From positions 124,001 to 188,000 of the forward strand of contig NZ_PCOZ01000004.1 of assembly GCF_002979555.1 (NCBI RefSeq): 64,000 bases of DNA, in the 5' to 3' direction. Under the pieces are notes generated by a model. The model saw only the letters and a list, made by a program, of their open reading frames with translations. It was not told the origin of the DNA and did no database searches. The number at the start of each line of letters is the position of its first letter. Position 1 is the first letter of the stretch. The stretch is from Pseudomonas sp. MYb60. GTDB lineage: Bacteria; Pseudomonadota; Gammaproteobacteria; Pseudomonadales; Pseudomonadaceae. Made by a program: the position numbers and the translations under genes. Of the stretch, positions 9,716 through 18,912 are shown piece after piece.

Positions 9716-9995
9716 GTCAATCAGGCCTCATCAAAAGAGCGAAGGGTATATAAAAATCGAATCAAAGCTCGATAGTAAAAACTCGAAAAAACAAATTAAT
9801 TGTTTCAGTCCTGACCCAAGTCCGCACGTAGGAATTTTCTTATTAATGTGTACCGGCGTTCCCAAACAGGATTATTAACCGTACCCTTTTTTAGTGCCCG
9901 CTCCGTGTGCTCGCCTGACGGAATTTTCGTCACCCGCCCTATTTCAAAATGTTCAAACACTGCTTCCTATCGCGCCAAACTTATGCGGTAACCAC
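9716..9995. promoter_or_regulatory. AT-rich divergent intergenic region
   Basis: Around 9740-9850 the sequence is clearly richer in A+T than the flanks and separates two divergent transcription units, so it should contain promoters for both. No individual box is convincing. The sequence from 9894 is open in the frame of the ATPase but lacks coding character before 9996. Confidence 0.4.
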
Positions 9996-10922
9996 ATGAT
10001 CGAAATAAGCCACCTGAGCAAATATCAGGGCAAAAGAAACATTATCACTGACGTATCATTTAGTGCGACTCATCAGGAATGCCTGGGGTTATTTGGCGAA
10101 GACGCTATTGCCAAGACAACACTTCTAGACCTGATAGCGGGTTCGGTGCCCTCCTCCAGCGGCCATGTAACAATCCAGGGGTTCAACACCCGCACACAGG
10201 CGTTCAAAGCCCGACAATGTATGGGCTACCAACTTGATCAGGCGCTTGGCCATTCCAGAATGTCTGTCAGGGAATTCCTGCACTTTATCGCCGCCCTGCG
10301 CGGGCTCCATGGCGCGGAAAAACGTTCTCGGGTCGAACAAGTAGTCGCACGACTGGAACTGGGTAGGGTGTTCAATGCCCCCCTGGATGCCCTGTCCATC
10401 GGCTTGAAACGCAAGGTCGGCATCGCCCAGGCAATCCTGCACCGCCCGGCCTTGCTGCTTCTGAACGAACCGACCACAGGACTTGAGCCCAGCCAGAAGC
10501 ATAGCTTCAGGTCGCTTGTTCACTCATTGACGCAAGAAATGACAGTGATCATCGCCTCGCGTCACAGCGAGGAACTCTCCGAGCTCTGCAGTCGGGCCTT
10601 GGTGTTGGCAGACGGTCGGCTGGTGGCTGACGCGCCAGTATCCGAGTTGCAACGCAATTCCCGCCACCACCAGGCCGTCACCCTCAGCTCGGAAAGCCCG
10701 CTCGACCTGCTGGCGCTCGCCGTTCTACCCGGTGTCGCGGGCATCGAGGAGCATCACCAGGCACCCGGCACCGTGACCGTGCTGGCCATGCCTGGACATG
10801 CGATCCACCCCCACATCAACGCGCTTGTCGCCAACCGTCGCTGGAAAATCAACTCACTGAACCTGGAGCCTGGTCGCGTGAGCGATGTTGTCCATCACAT
10901 AAGCCGTGAGGCCACCCTTTGA
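9996..10922 (+). CDS. ABC-2 type transporter ATPase with degenerate Walker motifs
   Basis: The 308-residue protein aligns by eye along the whole length of GldA/CcmA-like ATPases: IEISHLSKYQGKRNIITDVSF at the start, then the linker and a C-terminal ABC-2 ATPase extension. Several invariant residues are altered. Walker A reads GEDAIAKTT, so two of the three glycines of GxxGxGKT are replaced by Ala, though Lys is kept. Walker B reads LLLLNEP, with Asn for the Mg-binding Asp, and the D-loop is GLEP. The catalytic Glu and H-loop His (ASRHSEE) remain. ATP binding may be weakened or lost. The stop overlaps the TTG of the next gene, and three genes appear to form one operon. Confidence 0.85.
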   Translation: MIEISHLSKYQGKRNIITDVSFSATHQECLGLFGEDAIAKTTLLDLIAGSVPSSSGHVTIQGFNTRTQAFKARQCMGYQLDQALGHSRMSVREFLHFIAALRGLHGAEKRSRVEQVVARLELGRVFNAPLDALSIGLKRKVGIAQAILHRPALLLLNEPTTGLEPSQKHSFRSLVHSLTQEMTVIIASRHSEELSELCSRALVLADGRLVADAPVSELQRNSRHHQAVTLSSESPLDLLALAVLPGVAGIEEHHQAPGTVTVLAMPGHAIHPHINALVANRRWKINSLNLEPGRVSDVVHHISREATL

Positions 10923-11644
10923 AACGAATGCCCGTGATTTTCAAACATCAACTCGCAAGCTATGCGCATGCTCCGAGCACCTACCTGAGCGTCGCGGTGT
11001 TTCTGGCGCTGTCTGTGGCAATGGGGCTGTACATGGGGCCTTGGACGGATCTGGAAAGTGGCAACTTACAGGCGTACTTTGCACTCCACCCCTGGTTCTA
11101 CCTGTTATTGATTCCGGTACTCGCGACACAACTTTGGTCGAGTGAATCCAATGCCGGCTTATTCAACTTGATGAAAACACTTCCCATCAGACCCATCGAC
11201 CTGATTATCGGTAAATTTCTCGCCGCCTGGATAGTGAGCGCCCTGGCGTTGTTATTAATGCTGCCCCTCGTCATTACGTCAAACGTCTTGGGCATCGTCG
11301 ACAACCAGGTCATTGCTTCACAGTTTCTGGCGAGCTGGTTGTTGGCCGGTAGTTATCTTTCAGTCGGCTGCTTCATCTGCACTTTCGCGCATCAACGCAT
11401 CACTATTTTCATCATGACACTGGGCTTGTTGTTGATCGCCAGCGGACTGTCTTCTGTACTGGATTCCCTGCAACATCAGGCCCCTATCTGGGTCGTTGAC
11501 AGTTTGAGCACCTTGAGTCCACTTGTGCGATTCAATGAAATTGACAATGGCAAGCTCACACTTCGCGACATCCTTTACTTCATTAGCATGATCCTGGCCT
11601 TTCTCACCGCCACCCTGGTCACTCTCGACTACAAACACAGCTGA
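10919..11644 (+). CDS. ABC-2 type permease, GldF-like
   Basis: This is a 241-residue inner-membrane protein with six hydrophobic helices in the ABC-2 arrangement. The conserved cytoplasmic segment after TM2 (LWSSESNAGLFNLMKTLPI, then LIIGKF) matches the ExxxGTxExLLxxPI-type sequence seen in GldF/NosY permeases. Start may be TTG 10919, which overlaps the ATPase stop, or ATG 10928. It is followed 14 bp later by the GldG-like gene. In the family, permease, ATPase and GldG work as one membrane complex; the substrate here is unknown. Confidence 0.85.
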   Translation: MKRMPVIFKHQLASYAHAPSTYLSVAVFLALSVAMGLYMGPWTDLESGNLQAYFALHPWFYLLLIPVLATQLWSSESNAGLFNLMKTLPIRPIDLIIGKFLAAWIVSALALLLMLPLVITSNVLGIVDNQVIASQFLASWLLAGSYLSVGCFICTFAHQRITIFIMTLGLLLIASGLSSVLDSLQHQAPIWVVDSLSTLSPLVRFNEIDNGKLTLRDILYFISMILAFLTATLVTLDYKHS

Positions 11645-11658
11645 GTAGGAAAGCTCCC

Positions 11659-13380
11659 ATGCGATCCAAGTTGCGCACCGGTATGACACTTGCCGTCACA
11701 GTGTTGCTTTTCCTCGCGTTCAACCTGGTATGGATCGGCAAGCTGCCGGATATCAGGTGGGACGTGTCAGAACGAAAAATCCATACGTTGTCGGCACCGG
11801 CACGCCTGTTAATGGCATCACTGGAAAGTCCGCTGGACCTCTACTACTTCAACACGCACAACGCTCCTGGCAGACGCTACGCCCTGAATCGCTATGGCAA
11901 ACGCATTGAAGATACACTCAAGGAGTTTGAAAAAGCCTCGCGGGGCATGATCAACCTGCACCTTATCGACCCCACACCTTTTTCGGAAGACGCCTACAAG
12001 GCCGAGCTCTTTGGCCTGGAAAAAAACGCCGGTTTCCTGGGGTTGATTGCAACGCGTGCCGGACAGGCAGCGCAACGTATCGAATCTTTCAGCCTCGACC
12101 GCGAAGCATTGCTTGAATATGAAATCAGTCACCTGATCTACAAATTGCAGCACCCGGCTCCCCCGACGGTGGGACTGCTGTCCGGGCTGGCGATGGAACA
12201 TTCCGCCGGGCGTTTGCTGGCGCAGATGCAGCGGTATTTCAACCTGATCAGTCTGGAACCAACCACCGAGCGCGTGCCGGAACAGATCAAGACGCTGATG
12301 GTGGTTCACCCCCGCGCACTCTCCGAAACCACCCTGTTTGCAATCGAGCAGTTCGTATTGAAGGGCGGCAAGCTGATGCTGTTCGAGGACCCTGTGCGCG
12401 AACAAGATCCAAAAATGGGAAGCCTCCACACCAAGCTGGATGAATTGCTGGCCGCCTGGGGCGTGCGCATGCCCGCAGACAACGTGCTGGTCGACACGCT
12501 TTACGCCAGCCTGGACGAGCAGTCGGCCGCGCACAACCCTGCCAGACTGACCCTGCCCCGTCTGGCGATGAACCCTCATGATGTCAGCAGTTGGCGGCTG
12601 AACTCCGTAACGATTTCCCGCAGCGGCGCCCTCATCCGGCTGAAAAAAAGCCGCACAACCTTCACGCCGCTCCTGCAAAGCTCCGGGCGTTCGGCTCTGG
12701 TGGACAGCAATCGCCTCGATGCAGGCAAATCGTTTGAATCACCGCCAGATCCGGGCCAGCGCCATGTCATCGCAGCTCGCGTCGAAGGCCCGAGCTATTC
12801 CGTATTCCCAACCGGTATCAAGGGCCAACCGATCGGCTTGCAAAAGGCCTCGCAGGTGCACGTGGTAGTGCTGGCCGACACCGATCTGCTCACCGATAAG
12901 TTCAACAGCGCTGCCCATGACAGCAACACACTGTTTGTCTTGAACACACTGGATAATTTGGCTGCCGGTGACGCGCTCGCTGGCGTTCGCCCACGAGCGC
13001 CTGCACCCAAGGCACAAACGGTATTGAATGATCGACGTGAGAAAGCCGAGCAGGCTTATCGTGAAAAGGCCGACGAGCTGCAACACCGTTTGCAGCGCAC
13101 AGAGCAGGAATGGCAATCGCAGAACCCGCGCACGCTCACGTTGGGCACCCAGGCAGTGGCTTCCAATATCCAGTTGCAGGCACTCAACAAAGAGCGCCTG
13201 CGCATCCCTATGGAACTGAATGCCCTGCGCCATCAGGCGTATGAGCAAGTGCTGCGTATTGAACTCGGCCTGAAGCTCGCACTGGCCTTCGGCATGCCAC
13301 TGACACTATGCCTGGTGGCCTGGTTGGTTTTCCTGGGAAATCAGCGGCGGCGCGCGGCATTCGACGCAACGATCTACTGA
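11659..13380 (+). CDS. GldG-like auxiliary component of ABC transporter
   Basis: This is a 573-residue protein. One N-terminal membrane helix (about 10-29) is followed by a large periplasmic part resembling the ABC_transp_aux/GldG fold (RKIHTLSAPARLLMASLESP; later LKGGKLMLFEDPVRE). A basic coiled-coil stretch lies at about 455-500, and a C-terminal membrane helix at about 540-562 ends in a short basic tail. Homologues were named after gliding genes of Bacteroidetes, but in Pseudomonas no gliding role is implied. It completes the three-gene unit begun by the degenerate ATPase. Confidence 0.85.
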   Translation: MRSKLRTGMTLAVTVLLFLAFNLVWIGKLPDIRWDVSERKIHTLSAPARLLMASLESPLDLYYFNTHNAPGRRYALNRYGKRIEDTLKEFEKASRGMINLHLIDPTPFSEDAYKAELFGLEKNAGFLGLIATRAGQAAQRIESFSLDREALLEYEISHLIYKLQHPAPPTVGLLSGLAMEHSAGRLLAQMQRYFNLISLEPTTERVPEQIKTLMVVHPRALSETTLFAIEQFVLKGGKLMLFEDPVREQDPKMGSLHTKLDELLAAWGVRMPADNVLVDTLYASLDEQSAAHNPARLTLPRLAMNPHDVSSWRLNSVTISRSGALIRLKKSRTTFTPLLQSSGRSALVDSNRLDAGKSFESPPDPGQRHVIAARVEGPSYSVFPTGIKGQPIGLQKASQVHVVVLADTDLLTDKFNSAAHDSNTLFVLNTLDNLAAGDALAGVRPRAPAPKAQTVLNDRREKAEQAYREKADELQHRLQRTEQEWQSQNPRTLTLGTQAVASNIQLQALNKERLRIPMELNALRHQAYEQVLRIELGLKLALAFGMPLTLCLVAWLVFLGNQRRRAAFDATIY

Positions 13381-13384
13381 CCGC

Positions 13385-13693
13385 TCAACGTCGGGCAATC
13401 AGCCCTTGCCGGGCAATGCGGGTGAGATGACGGATGACCTCATCTGCGTTGTCAGCGCCAGGCGCCTGGATCACGGCCAGGTCGAAGCTGTTGTTGGCAA
13501 AGCGCGCCAGGGAGTCGCCGTCCTCGACAAACTGGATCAGAAACGCCGACGGCCTTCCGGTACGGCGCGGCCAGCCATCCAGGTAACGCAACAGCGTCGG
13601 CTGGTGCTTGCCGCCAAGGAGAATTTTTGGGTTGCGCTGGGTAAGGTCCGCGGTAATCGGAGCCAGGCGTATCAGGGGGCGTAGTGCATTCAT
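13385..13693 (-). CDS. small hypothetical protein
   Basis: This is a 102-residue protein of no recognised family, without signal peptide or membrane helix. The sequence SFDLAVIQAPGAD followed by a helix resembles the later strands of Rossmann-like methyltransferase folds, but the SAM-binding motif is absent. The start at 13693 is chosen because upstream residues are basic and look non-coding; an ATG or other start further upstream cannot be excluded. It is convergent with the GldG gene, with 4 bp between stop codons. Confidence 0.5.
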   Translation of the reverse strand: MNALRPLIRLAPITADLTQRNPKILLGGKHQPTLLRYLDGWPRRTGRPSAFLIQFVEDGDSLARFANNSFDLAVIQAPGADNADEVIRHLTRIARQGLIARR

Positions 13694-13896
13694 CGTGTCG
13701 TGTCTCTGCCTCAAAAGTCTGCGGGCAGGTGAGAGGCAACACCGAACCAGCGCTTTAGCGGAATTTCGAAGCATGGAGCATGCTTCTGTCGGGACTGATG
13801 ACAGTCACCCATGGCGCCCCGCAATTAGCTGTTTAAATCGGCGCATGAACGGCATCCTAGAGAAGCCGATGGGGCGGTGTCAAGAATCGCGGACAG

Positions 13897-13921
13897 CAAA
13901 AGGCCCGCACAGGGCGGGCCT
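13897..13921 (-). terminator. terminator of doxX-like gene
   Basis: A GGCCCGC/GCGGGCC stem with a 5-nt loop is followed on the minus strand by TTTT, about 20 bp after the DoxX stop. Confidence 0.7.
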
Positions 13922-13942
13922 CTTGGAGGGACGGCAGGCAGA

Positions 13943-14377
13943 TCAGCGGGCGATGGCGCGGTCGGCAGACAATTTGCCAGCACCTTCGAGCAGCACGGCC
14001 AGGGTGCCGCCCAGCAAGGCCAGGGCGAACTCGTAGCCGTTGTTGGCCATGAACAGACCGTTGTGGATATGAACCGAGAAGATCGCCACCAGCGTCAGGA
14101 TGGTCAGGCCGAGCGCTGCAGGGCGAACCAGCAGGCCAATGATCAGTGCCAGGCCGGCGAAGAACTCAGTACCGCCCGACAGCAACGCCATCAGGGTACC
14201 CGGCGCCAAGCCGATGCTTTCCATCCACTGGGCAGTGCCCGCCAGGCCGTAGCCGCCAAACCAGCCGAACAACTTTTGCGAACCGTGGGCGGCGAAGATG
14301 ATGCCGACGATGATACGCAGGATGGTCAGGCCGTAGCCGGCGCGGGTGGACAGAATGCTCTTGATCAGTGGGCTCAT
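13943..14377 (-). CDS. DoxX family membrane protein
   Basis: This is a 144-residue inner-membrane protein with four hydrophobic helices. Its DoxX signature is ILRIIVGIIFAAHGSQKLFGWFGGYG, cited here by its key part HGxQKLFGWF, followed by GGxEFFAGLALIIGL. The family is associated with thiosulfate:quinone oxidoreductase subunits and with redox/oxidative-stress complexes, but most single-gene Pseudomonas members are uncharacterised. It appears monocistronic. Confidence 0.9.
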   Translation of the reverse strand: MSPLIKSILSTRAGYGLTILRIIVGIIFAAHGSQKLFGWFGGYGLAGTAQWMESIGLAPGTLMALLSGGTEFFAGLALIIGLLVRPAALGLTILTLVAIFSVHIHNGLFMANNGYEFALALLGGTLAVLLEGAGKLSADRAIAR

Positions 14378-14480
14378 GGTGCTAATCCTTTTCTAAGTAG
14401 GGGTTGGTTGGCCGCTATATTAATCAGTTTAAGGAATGATAAAAGCCGAAAAAATGCCTGATTAATATCGATAAAATCGA

Positions 14481-15902
14481 TTACTTCCGTGAGACGATTT
14501 TTCCTGCCGCCGGCTCCAGGGATTCACGCTCGCGGTCAAACGCCAGGTAATACTTGTTGACGCTATTAACATAGCTGACGCCGCCCATCCCCACCTGCTC
14601 CATGGCAATGCGTTCGACCTGGAAGAACCACTGATTGGGGTTCAACCCCCGGCGCTTGGCCTCGGTCCGCATCCCTTGCACGCGCTCCGGCCCCATGTTG
14701 TAGGCCGCCAGCACAAACGCCATGCGCTCACGCTCGTTGAGTTTGGGGCTGGCAAAGAACTTGCGGCGGATCATCGCCAGGTAGCGCGCGCCCGCCTGCA
14801 CATTGCTGTCCAGGTTTTCGATATTGTTGACGCCTACCCGCTGCGCCGCCGACGGGGTGATTTGCATCAGGCCGGTGGGGCCGCCGCTGTTGCGCGCGCC
14901 GGGGTCCAGCGCCGACTCCTTGAAGGCCAGCGCGGCAAGGTTCAGCCAGTCCATGCCTTGCTCCCGCGCGTGCTTTTGCAGCACCGGGCGCAGTTTTTCC
15001 AGACGCTGGCGGTCGACCTTGGCCAGTGGATTACGTACTTGATAGAGGCGTCGATAGATGCGCTGGAACGCCACATCCTGATCAGACGGGGTTCGGTAGG
15101 TCTTGAGAAATCGATCAATGCTTGCCCGCAGCATCGAGGCGTCCTGGCGCACAAACCAGTATTCGTCACCCGGTTCACTAATGGCCACCTGCTTGTCGAA
15201 GCGCAACTTGGGGAGGATCTTCGACCAGCGTTCGGCAATGGGCTTTTCAACAATCGTCAGGTGGAAGATCTTGGCCTGAACCATTTCCAACACATCTTCC
15301 ACCGCCAGGGTCGGGTCCACCCATTCCACCTTGATCGGCGGCTGCTTGTGCAGCGCCAGCTTCTGGTTGACCTGGCTGATCGCGTCCGCTGCGGCACTGC
15401 CGGTGGTCAGTGCCAGGGTGCGCCCGGACAATTGCTCCAGCCGGGTAAAGCGCCGTTCCCCCTTCACGCCCACCAGCCACAAGGGCACGTCACTGGCAAT
15501 CGGATCGCTGGTGCTGATCTTGTGCGCCGCCTTCACATCCAGCAACTCACCGGGTGCAACCAGGTCACCTTCACCCCGGGCCAGCGCGCCGAGCAACTGG
15601 TCCTTGGCCTTGGGAATGATCTTGAGAGTGATCGCCTGGCCATCACGGGCGTGGCCGTTGAGGTATTGCTCGAACGCACGCAGACGGTGGTACTCGACGC
15701 CAATCGCCTGGCCTTGCACCTCTCCAGAACTGTTGCGACTCTGGTTGACCAGCACCCTCAGCGTACGGCTGGCGCGAATCTCCGCCAGGTCGCGGACCTT
15801 GCCAGGCTTGGTCACTTCCAACGGCCCATCCAGACGCGCGACCGCCGCCATGGGCAGCAGCAACGTCAGGCATAACATAAGCAACGCCGAGGGTCGGATC
15901 AT
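14481..15902 (-). CDS. mltF: membrane-bound lytic transglycosylase, MltF type
   Basis: This is a 473-residue exported protein. A signal peptide (about 1-22) precedes a substrate-binding-protein-like domain (about 45-270, family SBP_bac_3). A lytic transglycosylase SLT domain follows (about 310-450), with catalytic Glu in FKESALDPGARN and the GLMQITPSAA and AAYNMGPERV motifs. It cleaves peptidoglycan glycan strands to 1,6-anhydro-MurNAc products. Its N-terminal domain may sense muropeptides. Start ATG 15902 has GGAGAGCGG directly upstream; the longer frame to 15932 is not needed. Pseudomonads often carry more than one MltF-like paralogue, so the symbol is by family. Confidence 0.88.
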   Translation of the reverse strand: MIRPSALLMLCLTLLLPMAAVARLDGPLEVTKPGKVRDLAEIRASRTLRVLVNQSRNSSGEVQGQAIGVEYHRLRAFEQYLNGHARDGQAITLKIIPKAKDQLLGALARGEGDLVAPGELLDVKAAHKISTSDPIASDVPLWLVGVKGERRFTRLEQLSGRTLALTTGSAAADAISQVNQKLALHKQPPIKVEWVDPTLAVEDVLEMVQAKIFHLTIVEKPIAERWSKILPKLRFDKQVAISEPGDEYWFVRQDASMLRASIDRFLKTYRTPSDQDVAFQRIYRRLYQVRNPLAKVDRQRLEKLRPVLQKHAREQGMDWLNLAALAFKESALDPGARNSGGPTGLMQITPSAAQRVGVNNIENLDSNVQAGARYLAMIRRKFFASPKLNERERMAFVLAAYNMGPERVQGMRTEAKRRGLNPNQWFFQVERIAMEQVGMGGVSYVNSVNKYYLAFDRERESLEPAAGKIVSRK

Positions 15903-16051
15903 CCGCTCTCCGAAAAGGATGGGGCAAGGCATTCAGCCAGCCGCAATCAACTTGCGACGTTCAAAGACAGCGATAACTCGTTGTAGTTCTTCGATTTTCT
16001 TATAAATCTACAGCTCTGATATGCTTTCCGGCCGCAGGCGGAGGTAGCACC

Positions 16052-16858
16052 ATGCAACTCATTGATATCGGCGTCAACCTGACCAACCCCAGTTTCGACG
16101 ACAAGCACGAGGCCGTTCTCGAACGCGCCTACGCCGCTGGCGTGCAGCAATTGGTGCTCACTGGCACCAGCGTCGAGGGCAGCGAGCAGGCCCTGGAACT
16201 GTGCCTGCGACTGGACGACAGCGGCCAACACCTGTTCAGCACCGCCGGTATCCACCCCCACTCCGCCAGCGACTGGAACGGCGACAGCGCCCGGCGCCTA
16301 CGCGGCCTGCTCAGTGAGAAACGGGTACGTGCAGTGGGCGAATGCGGGCTGGACTTCAACCGGGATTTCTCCCCGCGCCCGCAGCAGGAAAAAGTCCTCG
16401 AAGAACACCTGGCCCTGGCCGTCGAGCTGAAACTCCCGGTGTTTCTGCATGAGCGCGATGCCAACCAGCGCCTGCTGGAGATCCTCAAGGACTATCGCGA
16501 CCACCTCAGCGCCGCCGTGGTGCACTGCTTCACCGGCGAACAACCGGCGCTGTTCAGCTACCTCGACCTCGACTTGCACATTGGCATCACCGGCTGGATC
16601 TGCGACGAGCGCCGTGGGACGCATCTGCACCCGCTGGTAAGAGAAATCCCCCGTGGCCGTCTGATGCTGGAAAGCGATGCGCCTTACCTGCTCCCGCGCA
16701 CCCTGCGTCCCAAACCGAAGAACGGCCGCAACGAACCGGCGTACCTGCCCGAGGTTCTGCGCGAAGTGGCGCTGCACCGCAACGAAACCGCAGACGACCT
16801 TGCCCGGCACAGCACCGCCTGCGCCCGCGCCTTTTTTGGCTTGCCCAACGTGGAGTGA
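16052..16858 (+). CDS. tatD: TatD family 3'-5' exonuclease / DNase
   Basis: This 268-residue TIM-barrel metallohydrolase matches E. coli TatD along its length. It begins with [11 protein letters not shown] and includes [20 protein letters not shown] (metal-ligand Glu), VHCFTGE (His), [11 protein letters not shown] and [10 protein letters not shown] (Asp). TatD degrades single-stranded DNA and RNA and is linked to oxidative DNA-damage repair. Despite the name it is not part of twin-arginine export. Start follows a GGAGGT sequence at about 16040. Confidence 0.95.
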   Translation: MQLIDIGVNLTNPSFDDKHEAVLERAYAAGVQQLVLTGTSVEGSEQALELCLRLDDSGQHLFSTAGIHPHSASDWNGDSARRLRGLLSEKRVRAVGECGLDFNRDFSPRPQQEKVLEEHLALAVELKLPVFLHERDANQRLLEILKDYRDHLSAAVVHCFTGEQPALFSYLDLDLHIGITGWICDERRGTHLHPLVREIPRGRLMLESDAPYLLPRTLRPKPKNGRNEPAYLPEVLREVALHRNETADDLARHSTACARAFFGLPNVE

Positions 16859-16955
16859 GGCGGCGCATTGACCCACGTCAAAAATGCGCGTCCGAGATAG
16901 CGGCACAATAATGGCACCTTGCCAATGCTGTTTCCGCTATCAGAGAAAACCTTCC

Positions 16956-18437
16956 ATGGGTGCCTGGCTTAGCAACATCTCGCTGAAGTACAAATTCTGG
17001 GCCGTCAACGCGGTCGCCTTCATTACCACCCTGCTGCTGGTGCTTTACGCAGTGCAGCTTGAGCAGCAGGCACGCAGCGAGGCTGCACGGGACTCGGCAC
17101 AGGTGCAGGCACGCATGCTCGGCGCCTGGCCGGCCGACAAGCCGTTGCCCAGGGACGAGCACTGGCTGACATTCGCTCGCGGCCAAATCCCGCAGCTGGC
17201 CGGCCAAGACCTTTCAAGCCTGGACGGCGCCAGTGGCTGGGTAGCGCTCAATGACCTGCCCCTGTTCGGCGAAAACCCACTGATGGGGGCTGAAGTGATT
17301 GCCCGCCCGGACGGGCAGCAGATTGCCGTACTGGCCTTCGCCCCCAGCCTCAGCCAGGTGTTCAGCGAGCGCTTCGTCCACTATGCGGTTGCCGTGCTGA
17401 TTCTGATGCTGGCGATGCTCGGCGCCTCGCAATTGCTGATTCGCTTCCTGCTCAGCCAACTCAACACCCTCAAGGACGTGATGCTGCACGTCGAACAAAC
17501 CGGCGACCTCTCGGCCCGCGTGCCGCTGGCGTGCAAGGACGAAGTCGGCCAAATGGCCAGCGCCTTCAACGCCATGCAGGCCGGCTACCAGCGGGTGGTC
17601 AACACCGTGGCGCGCACCGCGCGGCAATTGGACGACGGTGCCGCGCGCCTGGCCAGCAGCATGAACGAGGTGCAGCACGGCATGCTCGGCCAGCAGAGCG
17701 AAACCGACCAGGCCGCTACCGCCATCAACGAGATGACGGCCACCGTTTACCACATCGCCCAACACGCCGGCGCCACCCGCGACCTGTCCCAGACGGCCGA
17801 CACCCTCGCCGGCAGCGGCCAGGCCGTCGTCACCCGTGTGCAACGCTCGATTGCGGGGTTGTCGACCGGTGTGCAGCAGACCGCCGAGATGATCCAGAAA
17901 CTTGCCGAGGACAGTCAGAAAATCAACGGCGTGGTCGGGGTGATCCACAGCATCGCTGAACAGACCAACCTGCTTGCCCTCAACGCCGCCATCGAGGCCG
18001 CCCGCGCCGGGGAGATGGGCCGAGGTTTTGCGGTGGTCGCCGACGAAGTGCGCAACCTGGCCAAGCGCGTGCAAAGCTCCACCGACGAAATCACGCGCAT
18101 GGTCTCGGCGTTGCAGGCCGGTACGCGCGACGCGGTGGACTTCATGCAGGAAAGCTCATTCAAGGCCGACGACTGCGTGCAACAGGCCCAGGAAGCGGGC
18201 ATCGCCCTCGCTGAAATCACCGGCGCCGTGGCGCAGATGCGCGAAAGCAACACCCAGATCGCCGTCGCCGCCGAACAACAAAGCCATGTGGCCGAAGAGA
18301 TGAACCGCGCCGTGGTGAGCATCCGTGACGTGACCGAGAACACCGTGCACCAAACCGTGGACTCGGCGACCACCAGCAATGAATTGGCAACCTTGGCGGG
18401 GGAATTGAGCAAAGCGATTGGGCAGTTGAAGCTGTAG
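16956..18437 (+). CDS. methyl-accepting chemotaxis protein
   Basis: This is a 493-residue chemoreceptor. TM1 is at about residues 14-36, followed by a short periplasmic domain (about 37-145) of no recognised ligand family. TM2 is at about 147-168, then HAMP (about 170-220) and a cytoplasmic signalling region. The highly conserved hairpin tip is visible ([20 protein letters not shown], then [15 protein letters not shown]), which contacts CheA/CheW. There is no C-terminal CheR-binding pentapeptide. The ligand is unknown. ATG 16956 is chosen because TM1 follows at the proper distance; codons from 16884 have no coding look. A long inverted repeat follows the stop. Confidence 0.93.
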   Translation: MGAWLSNISLKYKFWAVNAVAFITTLLLVLYAVQLEQQARSEAARDSAQVQARMLGAWPADKPLPRDEHWLTFARGQIPQLAGQDLSSLDGASGWVALNDLPLFGENPLMGAEVIARPDGQQIAVLAFAPSLSQVFSERFVHYAVAVLILMLAMLGASQLLIRFLLSQLNTLKDVMLHVEQTGDLSARVPLACKDEVGQMASAFNAMQAGYQRVVNTVARTARQLDDGAARLASSMNEVQHGMLGQQSETDQAATAINEMTATVYHIAQHAGATRDLSQTADTLAGSGQAVVTRVQRSIAGLSTGVQQTAEMIQKLAEDSQKINGVVGVIHSIAEQTNLLALNAAIEAARAGEMGRGFAVVADEVRNLAKRVQSSTDEITRMVSALQAGTRDAVDFMQESSFKADDCVQQAQEAGIALAEITGAVAQMRESNTQIAVAAEQQSHVAEEMNRAVVSIRDVTENTVHQTVDSATTSNELATLAGELSKAIGQLKL

Positions 18438-18443
18438 ACCTAC

Positions 18444-18476
18444 CGACACTGGCTATAGCCCCCATAGCCAGTGTCG
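18444..18476. terminator. perfect 13-bp inverted repeat after chemoreceptor gene
   Basis: CGACACTGGCTAT and its exact complement ATAGCCAGTGTCG are separated by 7 bases, 6 bp after the stop. It lacks a T-run, so it may be an mRNA-end hairpin or a weak terminator. Confidence 0.55.
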
Positions 18477-18546
18477 ATTCGCCGCACGATCCTTCCCCAC
18501 CTAAACTCTCTCCAAGGTTGTTTCAACGGACAGAGGATTCACCATC

Positions 18547-18909
18547 ATGGGCAAACGTCATCCCAATCTCCCCGCCTGGCAATGGCGTAACTACCCGCAG
18601 AATCATCAGCACCCAACCAATCTGGCGTTGCACCTGATTGCCGTGCCGCTGTTCATCATCGGGTTCCTGCTGATCGTGTCCGGGGTGTTCAGCTTGAGCC
18701 TGGCGGGTTTTGCCATTGGGGTTGTGGGCATCCTGGCCGGCCTGGCGTTGCAGCGCCATGGGCATAGCCTGGAAGCCGAGGCCAGCGAGCCGTTCAGTGA
18801 CCGCAAGGACGCCGTGCAACGCTTGGTGGTCGAGCAGTTCGTGACCTTTCCGCGCTTCGTGGTGAGCGGTGGTTGGTGGCGTGCCTGGCGGCAGCGCCAC
18901 CGGCACTGA
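18547..18909 (+). CDS. small membrane protein, Mpo1/DUF962-like
   Basis: This is a 120-residue protein with two closely spaced hydrophobic helices (about 28-50 and 54-70). These follow the histidine-rich segment NYPQNHQHPTNLALHLIAVP, and a second HGHSLEAE segment follows the helices. This arrangement of conserved histidines around a membrane hairpin resembles Mpo1/DUF962 proteins, whose characterised members are iron-dependent fatty-acid alpha-oxidases. I give the family with caution. The C-terminus is Trp/Arg-rich. A GAGGAT sequence lies upstream of the ATG. Confidence 0.75.
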   Translation: MGKRHPNLPAWQWRNYPQNHQHPTNLALHLIAVPLFIIGFLLIVSGVFSLSLAGFAIGVVGILAGLALQRHGHSLEAEASEPFSDRKDAVQRLVVEQFVTFPRFVVSGGWWRAWRQRHRH

Positions 18910-18912
18910 GGT

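Noticed and set aside
9894..9995. N-terminal extension of the degenerate ATPase from 9894
   Set aside because: The 34 added residues lack family likeness; ABC ATPases of this type start a few residues before the first strand, as with ATG 9996.
14676..15875. 399-codon plus-strand frame opposite mltF
   Set aside because: Antisense shadow of a clear transglycosylase gene, with no recognisable domain.
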